Assembly: GCA_900759435.1 (NCBI GenBank)
Contig: CAAEVD010000185.1
Coordinates: 1 to 12,768 of the forward strand
DNA from: an uncultured Collinsella sp.
GTDB taxonomy: Bacteria > Actinomycetota > Coriobacteriia > Coriobacteriales > Coriobacteriaceae
Direction of reading: 5' to 3'
DNA length: 12,768 nucleotides
The position numbers and the translations under genes were made by a program. Of the stretch, positions 1 to 6,236 are shown in pieces; within the stretch, counting starts at the first letter, position 1, and every line of letters begins with the position of its first letter. The notes beneath the pieces are model-generated. The model did no database searches, was not told the DNA's origin, and was given only the letters and a program-made list of their open reading frames with translations.

Positions 1-284
1 GCGACCACGGCGGCGCGAACGGCCTCGGCGAGTTTCTTGAACGGATAGCCAAAGAACACCACGACACGCACGGTGAGTGCGAGTTTGTCGCCGACGACCT
101 CGGCCTCAACCGCCGGCTCGGAAGCCGGGGCCTTGGACGAGAGCATCATGGAGACAAGGTTGGTGGCAAGGTCTTTGACGCCAACGGAGGCGATGCCCTC
201 GACATCCGACACGGCGCGCGAGACGATGGCGGTCAGAACATCGGGCGAAATGCCGATGCCGTCAATCTTGATTTCCTGGGGCAT
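1..284 (-). CDS. Asp23/Gls24 family protein (C-terminus beyond the window)
   Basis: This gene is truncated by the left edge; 94 codons are visible. The translation begins MPQEIKIDGIGISPDVLTAI and continues through SDVEGIASVG to a beta-rich stretch (DKLALTVRVVVFFGYPFKKL) and an amphipathic helix (AEAVRAAVV). This is the Asp23/Gls24 pattern: an opening strand, a helix ending in a V-E-G-I/V motif, a variable middle, then V-x-V-x-V-x-V followed by YG/GYP. Members are small cytoplasmic proteins linked to envelope stress or lipid metabolism, and many have no known biochemical activity. The ATG at 284-282 is preceded by GGAGG with a four-base spacer, which fixes the start. The gene lies 24 bases downstream of efp with no terminator between them, so it is probably co-transcribed with efp. 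In related genomes nusB often follows, but that would be outside this window. Family assignment is confident; the cellular role is not known from sequence. Confidence 0.85.
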   Translation of the reverse strand, partial: MPQEIKIDGIGISPDVLTAIVSRAVSDVEGIASVGVKDLATNLVSMMLSSKAPASEPAVEAEVVGDKLALTVRVVVFFGYPFKKLAEAVRAAVV

Positions 285-308
285 GAGTCCTCCTAGAAGA
301 GTTGGTTG

Positions 309-872
309 CTAGACGCGGGAGACGAACTTGCCGTCGCGGGTGTCAACCTTGATGACCTCGCCCTCGTTGAGGTACATGGGGACCTGGATGACAGCACCGG
401 TGTCGATTGTGGCCGGCTTGGTGGAACCCTGGACGGTGTCGCCCTTAAAGCCCGGGTCAGTCTGGACGATGGTGGTCTCGATGAACATCGGCGGGGTCAC
501 GCCCATGAGCTCATCGTCGGCGAAGAGCAGCTGGCAGATGTCGTTCTCGCGCAGCCACTTGGAGTTCTCGCCCACCATGTCCTCGGGAACGGGAACCTGC
601 TCATAGGACTCGTTGTCCATGAAGATGTAGTCGGTGCCATCGTTGTAGAGGTACTGGAACTCACGGGTGGTGAGCATGACGCTCTCGAACTTGGTGCCGG
701 CGTTGCAGGTGTTCTCGACGACGCGGCCGCTCTTGATGTCGCGGGTCTTGTAGCGCACAAACGCGCCGCCCTTACCCGGCTTGACATGCTGGAACTCGAC
801 GATGGTGTAGACCTTGTCCTTAATGCGGAGACCGAGGCCGTTCTTGAAGTCGGCGGTAGAAATGGTAGGCAT
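309..872 (-). CDS. efp: Translation elongation factor P
   Basis: EF-P binds ribosomes stalled on polyproline stretches and helps peptide bond formation. The product is 187 aa, the normal length. It shows the KOW-like N-terminal domain (about residues 1-62, with STADFKNGLGL), the central OB domain (about 65-125) and the C-terminal OB domain (about 128-187, with TDPGFKGDTVQG and a conserved DTRDGKFVSRV end). The tip loop reads KPGKGGAF, with the P-site-facing lysine at residue 34. The start is the ATG at 872-870, because MPTISTADF matches the family N-terminus and AAAGG lies just upstream; an ATG 11 codons further upstream would add a non-homologous leader. The gene appears to have its own promoter (TATAAT at 930-935), since the terminator of pepP lies upstream of it. 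The loop is PGKGG, not the PGKGP reported for the unmodified actinobacterial EF-P subfamily. No modification enzyme is visible here. Confidence 0.97.
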   Translation of the reverse strand: MPTISTADFKNGLGLRIKDKVYTIVEFQHVKPGKGGAFVRYKTRDIKSGRVVENTCNAGTKFESVMLTTREFQYLYNDGTDYIFMDNESYEQVPVPEDMVGENSKWLRENDICQLLFADDELMGVTPPMFIETTIVQTDPGFKGDTVQGSTKPATIDTGAVIQVPMYLNEGEVIKVDTRDGKFVSRV

Positions 873-922
873 AGTGACCTTTCTTGTTATGGGCAGAACG
901 CACAAGCGCCCAAATTACATAC

Positions 923-958
923 GACCGAAATTATACACTTGCAGACGGCGCCTGCAGC
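923..958 (-). promoter_or_regulatory. Candidate promoter of efp (perfect TATAAT)
   Basis: A perfect minus-strand TATAAT lies at 935-930, about 58 bases upstream of the efp start and just after the pepP terminator. The -35 region is poor; with a 17-base spacer it reads GCTGCA at 958-953. A short dyad, TGCAG-N7-CTGCA, lies between the -35 position and the -10 and could be chance. The predicted transcript has a leader of about 50 bases, too short for a large riboswitch. Confidence 0.5.
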
Positions 959-965
959 GAGCGCA

Positions 966-1009
966 TAAAAAGAGAACGCGGGGCGCCCGAATTGCTCCGG
1001 ACGCCCCGC
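966..1009 (-). terminator. Probable intrinsic terminator of pepP
   Basis: On the minus strand an 8-bp GC stem (arms 1009-1002 and 985-978) is extended by one C/A mismatch and three further pairs around a loop of about 8 bases. Five U residues (971-967) follow, about six bases after the stem. The offset makes the U-tract imperfect, but the position between the pepP stop and the efp promoter fits a terminator. Confidence 0.6.
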
Positions 1010-1031
1010 CCCAAAAATCTATCGAAATGGG

Positions 1032-2162
1032 CTAGCAATCGATGACGTGCAGGTCGTGCGGGGTCTTAGTGAAGGGCTCGTAGCCGTTCTCGGTGACCAC
1101 GCCGTAGTCCTCCAGGCGCACGCCGCCCACACCGGGCAGGTACACGCCGGGCTCCATGGTGACAACCGAGCCGACCTCGATGATGTTCTTGCTGCGGTTA
1201 AAGTTGGGCAGCTCGTGGATGTCGATGCCCACACCGTGGCCCAGACCATGGTTGTAGTAATCGCCATAGCCGGCATCGCCGATAATCTTCTTGGAAAGCT
1301 TGAAAATGTCGTTGCCCTCCACGCCTGGATGGATAGCGGCGACGCACTCCTCATGCGTACGGCGCACGAGCGCGTACAGGTCGAGCTGCTCCTGCGTGGG
1401 CTCGCCCATCACGACGGTGCGCGTCATGTCGGAACGATAATCGCAGTAGCCCGCACCGTAATCCATGAGGACGAAGTCGCCCTTCTCAATCACGCGGTCG
1501 CTCGGCACGGCGTGCGGGTTGGCGGTGTTGGGACCGCTCGCCACGATGGAGCCGAAAGCCAGGCTGTCGGCGCCGTTGGCGAACATAAAGTTCTCGAGCT
1601 CGTTGCGAACCTGTTTCTCGGTCATACCGGGCTTAATAAAGCCGAGCATATGCTGGAAGGCGGCATCGGTGATCGACTGCGCATGGCGCATGAGCTCGAT
1701 CTCCTCGGCGTCCTTGATGGCGCGCATCTTGCGAATGTCGTCATGCATCAGCGGCAACATACAGGCGACGGAACGATCCTCCAGGCCACGCTGAATGCCC
1801 TGGTAGAAGTTGATCTGCATGTCGTCCTCGACAGCGCAGACGCGGCACTTGTTGGCCGCGATCTTGCCGGCGACCCAGCCGGGGATGGTGCCCTCGTCCA
1901 TGTCGTAAACCCAGGGGCTGCCGGCGGGCGTGTTCTCCTCAAAGCTGTTGAGGTAGCGCGAGTCGGTATGGAACAGGCACTGGTCAGCCGTAATAAACGC
2001 GGCGTGCGGGAACTCGAAGGTGTAGTCGAAGACGCCCTTCACGCCCGTGAGCCAACGAAGATTGGCCTCGTCGCGCACGACGATAGCGTCGTAGCCGCGC
2101 TCAGCCATCAGGGTACGGACACGCTCGATACGACCGGCAGGACCGGCAGCAAACTCAGACAT
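1032..2162 (-). CDS. pepP: Xaa-Pro aminopeptidase (M24B metallopeptidase)
   Basis: This cytoplasmic enzyme removes an N-terminal residue that precedes proline. The product is 376 aa, close to the short Gram-positive PepP/PepQ-like enzymes and shorter than E. coli PepP. Residues 1-135 form the creatinase N-terminal domain, and about 145-376 the pita-bread catalytic domain. All five dinuclear-metal ligands are visible: D234 in MDYGAGY, D245 in SDMTRT, H309 in GLGHGVG, E337 in MEPG and E351 in RLED. H217 (NPHAVPS) and H316 (HELP) match the conserved substrate-site histidines. The ATG at 2162 has AAAGGA seven bases upstream. A position between aroB and efp is conserved in many Gram-positive genomes and suggests a housekeeping role in proline-peptide turnover. 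A hairpin with a U-tract lies in front of the gene (2186-2257), so its transcription either starts from the weak promoter at 2263-2288 and crosses that hairpin, or depends on readthrough from the aro genes. Aminopeptidase versus dipeptidase (PepQ) specificity cannot be settled from sequence. Confidence 0.93.
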   Translation of the reverse strand: MSEFAAGPAGRIERVRTLMAERGYDAIVVRDEANLRWLTGVKGVFDYTFEFPHAAFITADQCLFHTDSRYLNSFEENTPAGSPWVYDMDEGTIPGWVAGKIAANKCRVCAVEDDMQINFYQGIQRGLEDRSVACMLPLMHDDIRKMRAIKDAEEIELMRHAQSITDAAFQHMLGFIKPGMTEKQVRNELENFMFANGADSLAFGSIVASGPNTANPHAVPSDRVIEKGDFVLMDYGAGYCDYRSDMTRTVVMGEPTQEQLDLYALVRRTHEECVAAIHPGVEGNDIFKLSKKIIGDAGYGDYYNHGLGHGVGIDIHELPNFNRSKNIIEVGSVVTMEPGVYLPGVGGVRLEDYGVVTENGYEPFTKTPHDLHVIDC

Positions 2163-2185
2163 GCAGATTCCTTTCTTGTTGCCTC

Positions 2186-2257
2186 AAAAAGTGCGGGACG
2201 GGTCTCAACCGAACGACGGAATCGCATGCGATCCGCAACCGATTGAAAACCCGCCCC
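2186..2257 (-). terminator. Long-stem intrinsic terminator between aroB and pepP
   Basis: Minus-strand arms at 2257-2240 and 2211-2195 pair over about 17 positions, allowing G-U pairs and one bulged U. The loop contains a second near-perfect palindrome (GGAATCGCATGCGATCC at 2218-2234). A run of five U (2190-2186) follows the stem by a few bases. This fits a strong terminator for the alaS-to-aroB unit. It lies only 24 bases from the pepP start, so it also occupies the pepP leader. Confidence 0.7.
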
Positions 2258-2262
2258 TCAAC

Positions 2263-2288
2263 ATGATACGAAAGACGATGGATGTCAA
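2263..2288 (-). promoter_or_regulatory. Weak candidate promoter in front of pepP
   Basis: A consensus TTGACA lies at 2288-2283 on the minus strand, directly after the aroB stop. The best -10-like hexamer, TATCAT at 2268-2263, is only 14 bases away, shorter than the usual 16-18. At 17 bases the hexamer is CATGTT. If used, the promoter would make a leader of roughly 90 bases containing the whole terminator hairpin. Confidence 0.3.
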
Positions 2289-2294
2289 TAAAAC

Positions 2295-3404
2295 TTAGAG
2301 AAGTTCTTTGCGAGAAGCCAAGTAAGCGTGAGCATGGCGCTCAAGAACCTCGTCCTCAACGTTCGTTAGGCGAATGGCGCCAAGTGCCGCGGGCAGCGGC
2401 AACATGCTGCGGTTCGAGCGTGCAAACTGCTGCTTGCGGAACTCCTCGATATATGCGGCAGGCTCCAGATCGAAGGCAAGCTCCTCGATACCAAAGTCCT
2501 CCAGGCAGTCATCGACCTCAAAGACGTAATCGATATCGAAGTCGCAGGCGTCATGTGCTAGGCGCGCCTCAAAGCGCATGCCCTCGGACAACAGCTGGTA
2601 GGCAGGGACCTGCGAAGCGGCATCGCCCAAGCAGGCGCGCAGGGTACGCTCCCCCGTCTTGCCAAAATCGAGCGCATGGCGGGCGCTCGGGTTCGTGGCC
2701 ATCAGTACGTCCTTGCGGGCAGTCTGAGACCACTGAATGGCATTGACAAGCGCGACCTCCTCGCCCGCGAGAATCTCGGGGACGGTCTCGGTAAACTGAT
2801 TCCAGCGGGACTTGCTGCTCGAAAGCATGGTGCCAACAAGTACCACATAGCCGAGCTTAAGGTCCTCGGGGTCCGCCTCGCGAACAAGGTCGAGGTCACA
2901 CACGACCAAGCCCGGTTCGGTACGGAACGCGATAGCAGGAAGCGCATTCGACAACGAGGCGACGAGCGGCTTCATGGTCGTCGCGACCGTGAGCATGGCG
3001 TCGAACGCCGTCGGCAGCAAGGCGCACTCGGTGCGACCGCACCACTGATTGGCACACCAGCAAACGACCGAGCAGGTCGCCGTGTCGCCGACAGCGACAA
3101 CGAGATCGTCGCAGGTAATACCGTTAGCCGACAGGGCGCCAAAGACGGTATCGGCATCAGCCAGCGTAGCGCCGGCAGGCGAAACCTCGAGGACGAGCAG
3201 CGACACGGCAAAACCGGCGTCGATCAGCGCATGCTCGACGACCTCGCCAAAACGCTCGGATGCGGCGTCGTTCCAAACCACCATTGCGCGCTTAGGCTTG
3301 CCCACAGCCGAGGCAAACATGCGCGACAGTTCCTCAAACGCGCCAAGACCGACGCGAACATCGACACTGCGGTTTTGGAAATTGATAAGTTGACGGCGAA
3401 TCAT
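2295..3404 (-). CDS. aroB: AroB-like protein, probable catalytically inactive 3-dehydroquinate synthase homologue
   Basis: The 369-aa product has AroB length and order. It has an N-terminal Rossmann-like half (VDVRVGLGAFEELSRMF, PKRAMVVWND, then DDLVVAVGD near 99-107), an LPTAFDAML match to the substrate-loop PTTLLA motif (about 130-138), a VVCDLDLV strand (167-174) and a C-terminal helical half ending with an LPLPAALGAIRL match. Normal AroB converts DAHP to 3-dehydroquinate using NAD and zinc. Here the glycine-rich GGGVxGD motif is shortened to AVGD. DSSVGGK aligns with TVATTMK, so only the lysine (K145) is kept. The zinc ligands appear replaced: Glu of G-L-A-E by V188, His of GHT by K249, and His of HGE by A268. 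Five cysteines lie at residues 111-127. The start is the ATG at 3404, overlapping the aroK stop as ATGA; an earlier in-frame start would extend 11 codons into aroK. The reading frame is unbroken, so this is not a simple pseudogene. Residue alignments were made by eye. Confidence 0.8.
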   Translation of the reverse strand: MIRRQLINFQNRSVDVRVGLGAFEELSRMFASAVGKPKRAMVVWNDAASERFGEVVEHALIDAGFAVSLLVLEVSPAGATLADADTVFGALSANGITCDDLVVAVGDTATCSVVCWCANQWCGRTECALLPTAFDAMLTVATTMKPLVASLSNALPAIAFRTEPGLVVCDLDLVREADPEDLKLGYVVLVGTMLSSSKSRWNQFTETVPEILAGEEVALVNAIQWSQTARKDVLMATNPSARHALDFGKTGERTLRACLGDAASQVPAYQLLSEGMRFEARLAHDACDFDIDYVFEVDDCLEDFGIEELAFDLEPAAYIEEFRKQQFARSNRSMLPLPAALGAIRLTNVEDEVLERHAHAYLASRKELL

Positions 3405-3934
3405 AGCAGCCCACGCTCCAAAAGCATCTCGGCACAAAGGTAGGAAACGTCCTCGAAGGACTTGTTGCGGATATCAAGGGTAATATCGGCGGCCTGGCGA
3501 TACAGCGGACGGCGATGCTCAAACAGGCGCGCAGCATGCTCGGGTGAGCGGAAATCTGGTCGGGTATCGGAGCGGCGAATCTGGCGCAACGAGTCCTCAA
3601 AGTCGCCTTCGAGGTACACGCATGTACCCATCTCGTGCATCAGCTCAATGTTCACCGGCGTCTCGACGATGCCACCCCCGCACGATACCAGCAGGCTGCG
3701 CTCACTTTGAAGCGAACGGAGTGCCGAGGTCTCGAGTTCGCGAAAACGATCCTCGCCCTCGGTCTTAAATATCTCGGTCACCGACTTGCCGCATCGACGC
3801 ACAACCAAACGATCGGTATCGATGAATCGACGCTTGAACATAGTGCCCACGTTGCGCGCAAGCGTCGACTTGCCCGCGCCCAAAAAGCCGATAAAGAAGA
3901 TATGGTCACAGCCATGTTTGATATGCTGAGACAT
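3401..3934 (-). CDS. aroK: Shikimate kinase
   Basis: This enzyme phosphorylates shikimate at the 3-hydroxyl with ATP, in the cytoplasm, as part of chorismate synthesis. The product is 177 aa, the normal size for a single-domain AroK. The Walker A loop is GFLGAGKS (16-23). D39 and D41 (IDTD) match the magnesium and shikimate aspartates, R65 in RFRELE the substrate arginine, and GGG 86-88 the glycine loop. R125 in TRPDF matches the lid arginine, though the usual RPLL is changed, and R142 in RRPLYR is the second substrate arginine. The catalytic set therefore looks intact, in contrast with the neighbouring aroB. The ATG at 3934 is eight bases after the yqeG stop, with GAGG and AGG upstream. The gene overlaps aroB by four bases (ATGA), indicating translational coupling. 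A related P-loop kinase with another small substrate remains possible, given that the rest of the pathway is absent here. Confidence 0.93.
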   Translation of the reverse strand: MSQHIKHGCDHIFFIGFLGAGKSTLARNVGTMFKRRFIDTDRLVVRRCGKSVTEIFKTEGEDRFRELETSALRSLQSERSLLVSCGGGIVETPVNIELMHEMGTCVYLEGDFEDSLRQIRRSDTRPDFRSPEHAARLFEHRRPLYRQAADITLDIRNKSFEDVSYLCAEMLLERGLL

Positions 3935-3942
3935 GGCGAAAC

Positions 3943-4440
3943 CTATTCCTCACAGGGAAGATCGCGCAGGGCCCGGCGCTCAAAGATACGGAAGATCTGC
4001 GTGTACCACAGGTCCTGGGTTGCCTGCGGCTTGACCAGAATAGTGTCAACGCCGGCAAAGTTTCCGCTCCATACGTCCGTGTAAAGCTGATCGCCGATCA
4101 GCACGGCTTCGTCGGCCGTGGCGCCCAGACGCTTAAGACCCGCCTTCAGGGCAAATGGGGCGGGCTTCATAGCGTGGCTGATGGCCTCGAGCCCCAACTC
4201 GCGCGCCGACGCCATGACCTGGTCGCGATGCCAGTTATTGGACACCATGCACAGCTTAAAGCCCTTGGCATGGGCGGCCTCGAGCCAGGCGGAGACCGCA
4301 GCGGGTACCTGCTCGGTATCACGCGGCACCAGGGTGTTGTCGCGATCGAGCAGAATGGCGCGCTTGCCGTCGGCCCAGAGGGTATCGAGGTCGATGCGAT
4401 CGACCGAGGCAACATATCGTTTGGGGCTAAAAATCCTCAT
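3943..4440 (-). CDS. yqeG: YqeG-family HAD phosphatase (class IIIA)
   Basis: This is a 165-aa HAD-superfamily hydrolase of the YqeG family, close to the phosphatidylglycerophosphate phosphatase GEP4/PGP type. Motif I is LDRDNTLV with the nucleophile D32 and general acid D34; motif II is VSNN with S67; motif III is K92 in AMKPAPF; motif IV is IGDQLYTD with D117 and D122. No cap domain or membrane segment is seen. In firmicutes yqeG lies in a conserved cluster with GTPase and ribosome-related genes, whereas here it lies between mltG and aroK. The ATG at 4440 was chosen, since MRIFSPKRYV resembles family N-termini and GGAA lies six bases upstream; a TTG four codons earlier is possible. The start is two bases from the mltG stop, so the pair is probably co-translated. 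Family membership is confident. The lipid-phosphate substrate is an inference from homologues. Confidence 0.88.
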   Translation of the reverse strand: MRIFSPKRYVASVDRIDLDTLWADGKRAILLDRDNTLVPRDTEQVPAAVSAWLEAAHAKGFKLCMVSNNWHRDQVMASARELGLEAISHAMKPAPFALKAGLKRLGATADEAVLIGDQLYTDVWSGNFAGVDTILVKPQATQDLWYTQIFRIFERRALRDLPCEE

Positions 4441-4442
4441 GA

Positions 4443-5798
4443 TCAATTCCAAGACTGTTGATGCTCTTCGTAGGTCTTCGAGAAATACTCCTCGTCCTGC
4501 GTAATGTAGAAATACAGGTCATCGGAGTCGGTCGGCTCAAGGGTGGCCTTGAGCGCCTCAAGCGACGGAGAGCAAATGGGCGTGGGCGGGAGGCCCTCGT
4601 GCTTATAGGTGTTATACGGGCTATCGCTCTGCAGGTCGTCGGCGGTAACCTCGCCGCCGGTGACGTACATCATGGTCGCATCGCTATTGAGGTAACGCAG
4701 GCCATCGAGCTTGCCCGCCAGACGGTTATAGAAAACCGATGCCACATGCGCGCGCTGATCGGCGTTGAGACCCTCGCGCTCGACAATCGAGGCAAGGTTA
4801 ACGATGTCGTAATCGGACATCTCCACGCCATAGCGCTCCTTGATCTTGGCCTCGCAGCTGGCAAAGTCAAGCGACTTATACTCAGCGTTGAACTGGTCAA
4901 GCATGGCGCGAATCACATCATCGGCGCTTGGGTCCTTGCCCAACGAATACGTCTTGGGGAACAGGAAACCCTCGAGCGAATCGTTCGCGGCGCCCTCAAG
5001 GAAGCTATAGTCCTTCACATAGTTGGACGCCTTTGCCTGATTGAGGAAGTCTTCCTTCGAGATACTGCCGTATGCCTTGGCCACGCGGTCGGCGACCTGG
5101 TCAACCGTCAGGCCCTCAGGGATAGTCAGCGCATCGGAGCCCGCATTGGGACCTTCCATGAGCTGCTGAACGACCTTCGTGGCATCCATAAGCGTGGTAA
5201 ACGAATACTTACCAGGCTTAAGCGACATGTCGGCGTTAAGCTTTTTGACCGCCGCGTAATAATCCTTGGGATCATCGACGATATGGTTCTCGGAGAGAAT
5301 CGAAGCGATCGTATCGCCCGAAGCACCATCGGGAATCGTGATAGTAACTTGCTGGCCAGCAGCGACTTTCGCATCCTCGCCGGCAAAGAAGCCCTTGACG
5401 GCCGGCACGACAAATAAAACAATCGCGACAAGCGCAAGCACGGCGACGACGCCACCGATAATCATAGGCACCGGGGAGCTTTTCTTTTGGGCACCACGGC
5501 GGGCGTGCGTGTTATAGCTCGAGCGCGTGGCCGGAGCAACACCGTGCGAGCCATGAGTATGATGTGCGTGGGAGCGTGATTGACGGGCCTGCCCCTGCGT
5601 GCGCTGGACAGGAGCCTGCTGCTTAAAACGAGCGCCGCCAGCAGGCTGCGCGGGACGAGCGGCGGGCTGTTGAGCAGCACGCTGAGTAGGTTGAGCCGAA
5701 CGCTGCATCGGCTGCGCCGGGCGCTGGCCAGGCTGAGCGGGGCGCGGCGCGGGCTGCCGTGTACGATTCGGCTTGCGCGGATCGGAAGCGCTAGGCAT
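4443..5798 (-). CDS. mltG: Endolytic murein transglycosylase MltG with a long disordered N-terminus
   Basis: MltG cuts nascent glycan strands at the outer face of the membrane and limits peptidoglycan strand length. The 451-aa product has a cytoplasmic N-terminal tail of about 105 residues rich in Pro, Gln, Ala and Arg, with repeated PAQP units, followed by a His-rich patch (HAHHTHGSHG, about 77-86). One transmembrane helix (about 111-133) follows. The extracytoplasmic part holds a LysM-like segment (about 150-215) and the YceG catalytic domain. The catalytic glutamate is E340 in NLASIVEREG, and the conserved LPPTPICSPSLEALKA block is at 403-417. The C-terminus keeps a YFYIT...F-S-K-T-Y-E-E-H pattern. 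The ATG at 5798 follows AGGAGG and lies inside the 3' end of ruvX (8-bp overlap). The long low-complexity tail is the unusual part; similar basic or proline-rich tails occur in other Actinobacterial MltG proteins. Confidence 0.95.
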   Translation of the reverse strand: MPSASDPRKPNRTRQPAPRPAQPGQRPAQPMQRSAQPTQRAAQQPAARPAQPAGGARFKQQAPVQRTQGQARQSRSHAHHTHGSHGVAPATRSSYNTHARRGAQKKSSPVPMIIGGVVAVLALVAIVLFVVPAVKGFFAGEDAKVAAGQQVTITIPDGASGDTIASILSENHIVDDPKDYYAAVKKLNADMSLKPGKYSFTTLMDATKVVQQLMEGPNAGSDALTIPEGLTVDQVADRVAKAYGSISKEDFLNQAKASNYVKDYSFLEGAANDSLEGFLFPKTYSLGKDPSADDVIRAMLDQFNAEYKSLDFASCEAKIKERYGVEMSDYDIVNLASIVEREGLNADQRAHVASVFYNRLAGKLDGLRYLNSDATMMYVTGGEVTADDLQSDSPYNTYKHEGLPPTPICSPSLEALKATLEPTDSDDLYFYITQDEEYFSKTYEEHQQSWN

Positions 5799-6219
5799 GC
5801 TGAACCTCCTCGTTTTTACGATCGAGCCATGTCTGCAAGAACAGGCTGGCGGCGATCATGTCAATCTTGCCCCTCATCTGCTTTTCGTTGAGCCCCTGCT
5901 CTCGCAGGATACGCTTGGCCTCCTGCGAGGACAGGCGCTCGTCCTCAAACTCCAGCGGAAGATCGAGTTCGTCGGCAATCTTTTGGGCCACGGCGGCGAC
6001 GCGCTCGGCCTGGGGACCGGGCTCACCGGCCATGGTCAAGGGACGTCCGCTTACCAGGATATCGGGCTCATAGTCCTCGACCAGGTAGCGAAACGTCTTT
6101 GCCATGCCAGTGACCTCGGCAGCCGGAAGCACCTTGACAGGCATTGCCATCTTGCCATCACGGCTCGAGACGGCAATGCCAATCCTGGTCTCCCCTATGT
6201 CCAGTGCGAGCGCGACCAC
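5791..6219 (-). CDS. ruvX: RuvX/YqgF Holliday junction resolvase-like nuclease
   Basis: This 142-aa protein has the RNase H-like YqgF fold. Homologues act as a Holliday junction resolvase or in 16S rRNA 5'-end processing. The acidic residues are in place: D7 in ALDIGETRIGIAVSS, E94 in EDERLSSQEA, and D120 in KIDMIAASLFLQTWLD. The conserved VSGRPLTMAGEPGPQAERV block lies at about 56-74. The GTG at 6219 is the only usable start, because an in-frame stop lies three codons upstream. It is 17 bases after the alaS stop, with no convincing Shine-Dalgarno sequence, so translation probably depends on ribosomes finishing alaS. The 3' end overlaps mltG by eight bases. The alaS-ruvX-mltG order is conserved widely in Gram-positive bacteria. 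The name reflects the family; which of the two activities applies here is not shown. Confidence 0.95.
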   Translation of the reverse strand: MVALALDIGETRIGIAVSSRDGKMAMPVKVLPAAEVTGMAKTFRYLVEDYEPDILVSGRPLTMAGEPGPQAERVAAVAQKIADELDLPLEFEDERLSSQEAKRILREQGLNEKQMRGKIDMIAASLFLQTWLDRKNEEVQHA

Positions 6220-6236
6220 AGCGACTACTTAGGTTC

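Noticed and set aside
873..905. Upstream ATG for efp adding 11 residues
   Set aside because: The added residues do not match EF-P, and the internal ATG at 872 has an AAAGG site at proper distance.
1047..2246. Plus-strand open frame of 399 codons opposite pepP
   Set aside because: It is an antisense shadow of pepP with no recognisable domain and no ribosome binding site, and it runs through the terminator hairpin upstream of pepP.
2295..3404. Frameshift or sequencing error as the cause of the unusual AroB
   Set aside because: Similarity to AroB is found before, between and after the changed motifs in a single frame, and the other frames show no restored GHT or DSSVGGKT motif.
4441..4452. Upstream TTG start for yqeG (four extra residues)
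   Set aside because: It would overlap the likely ribosome site GGAA; the ATG at 4440 has better spacing and a family-like N-terminus.
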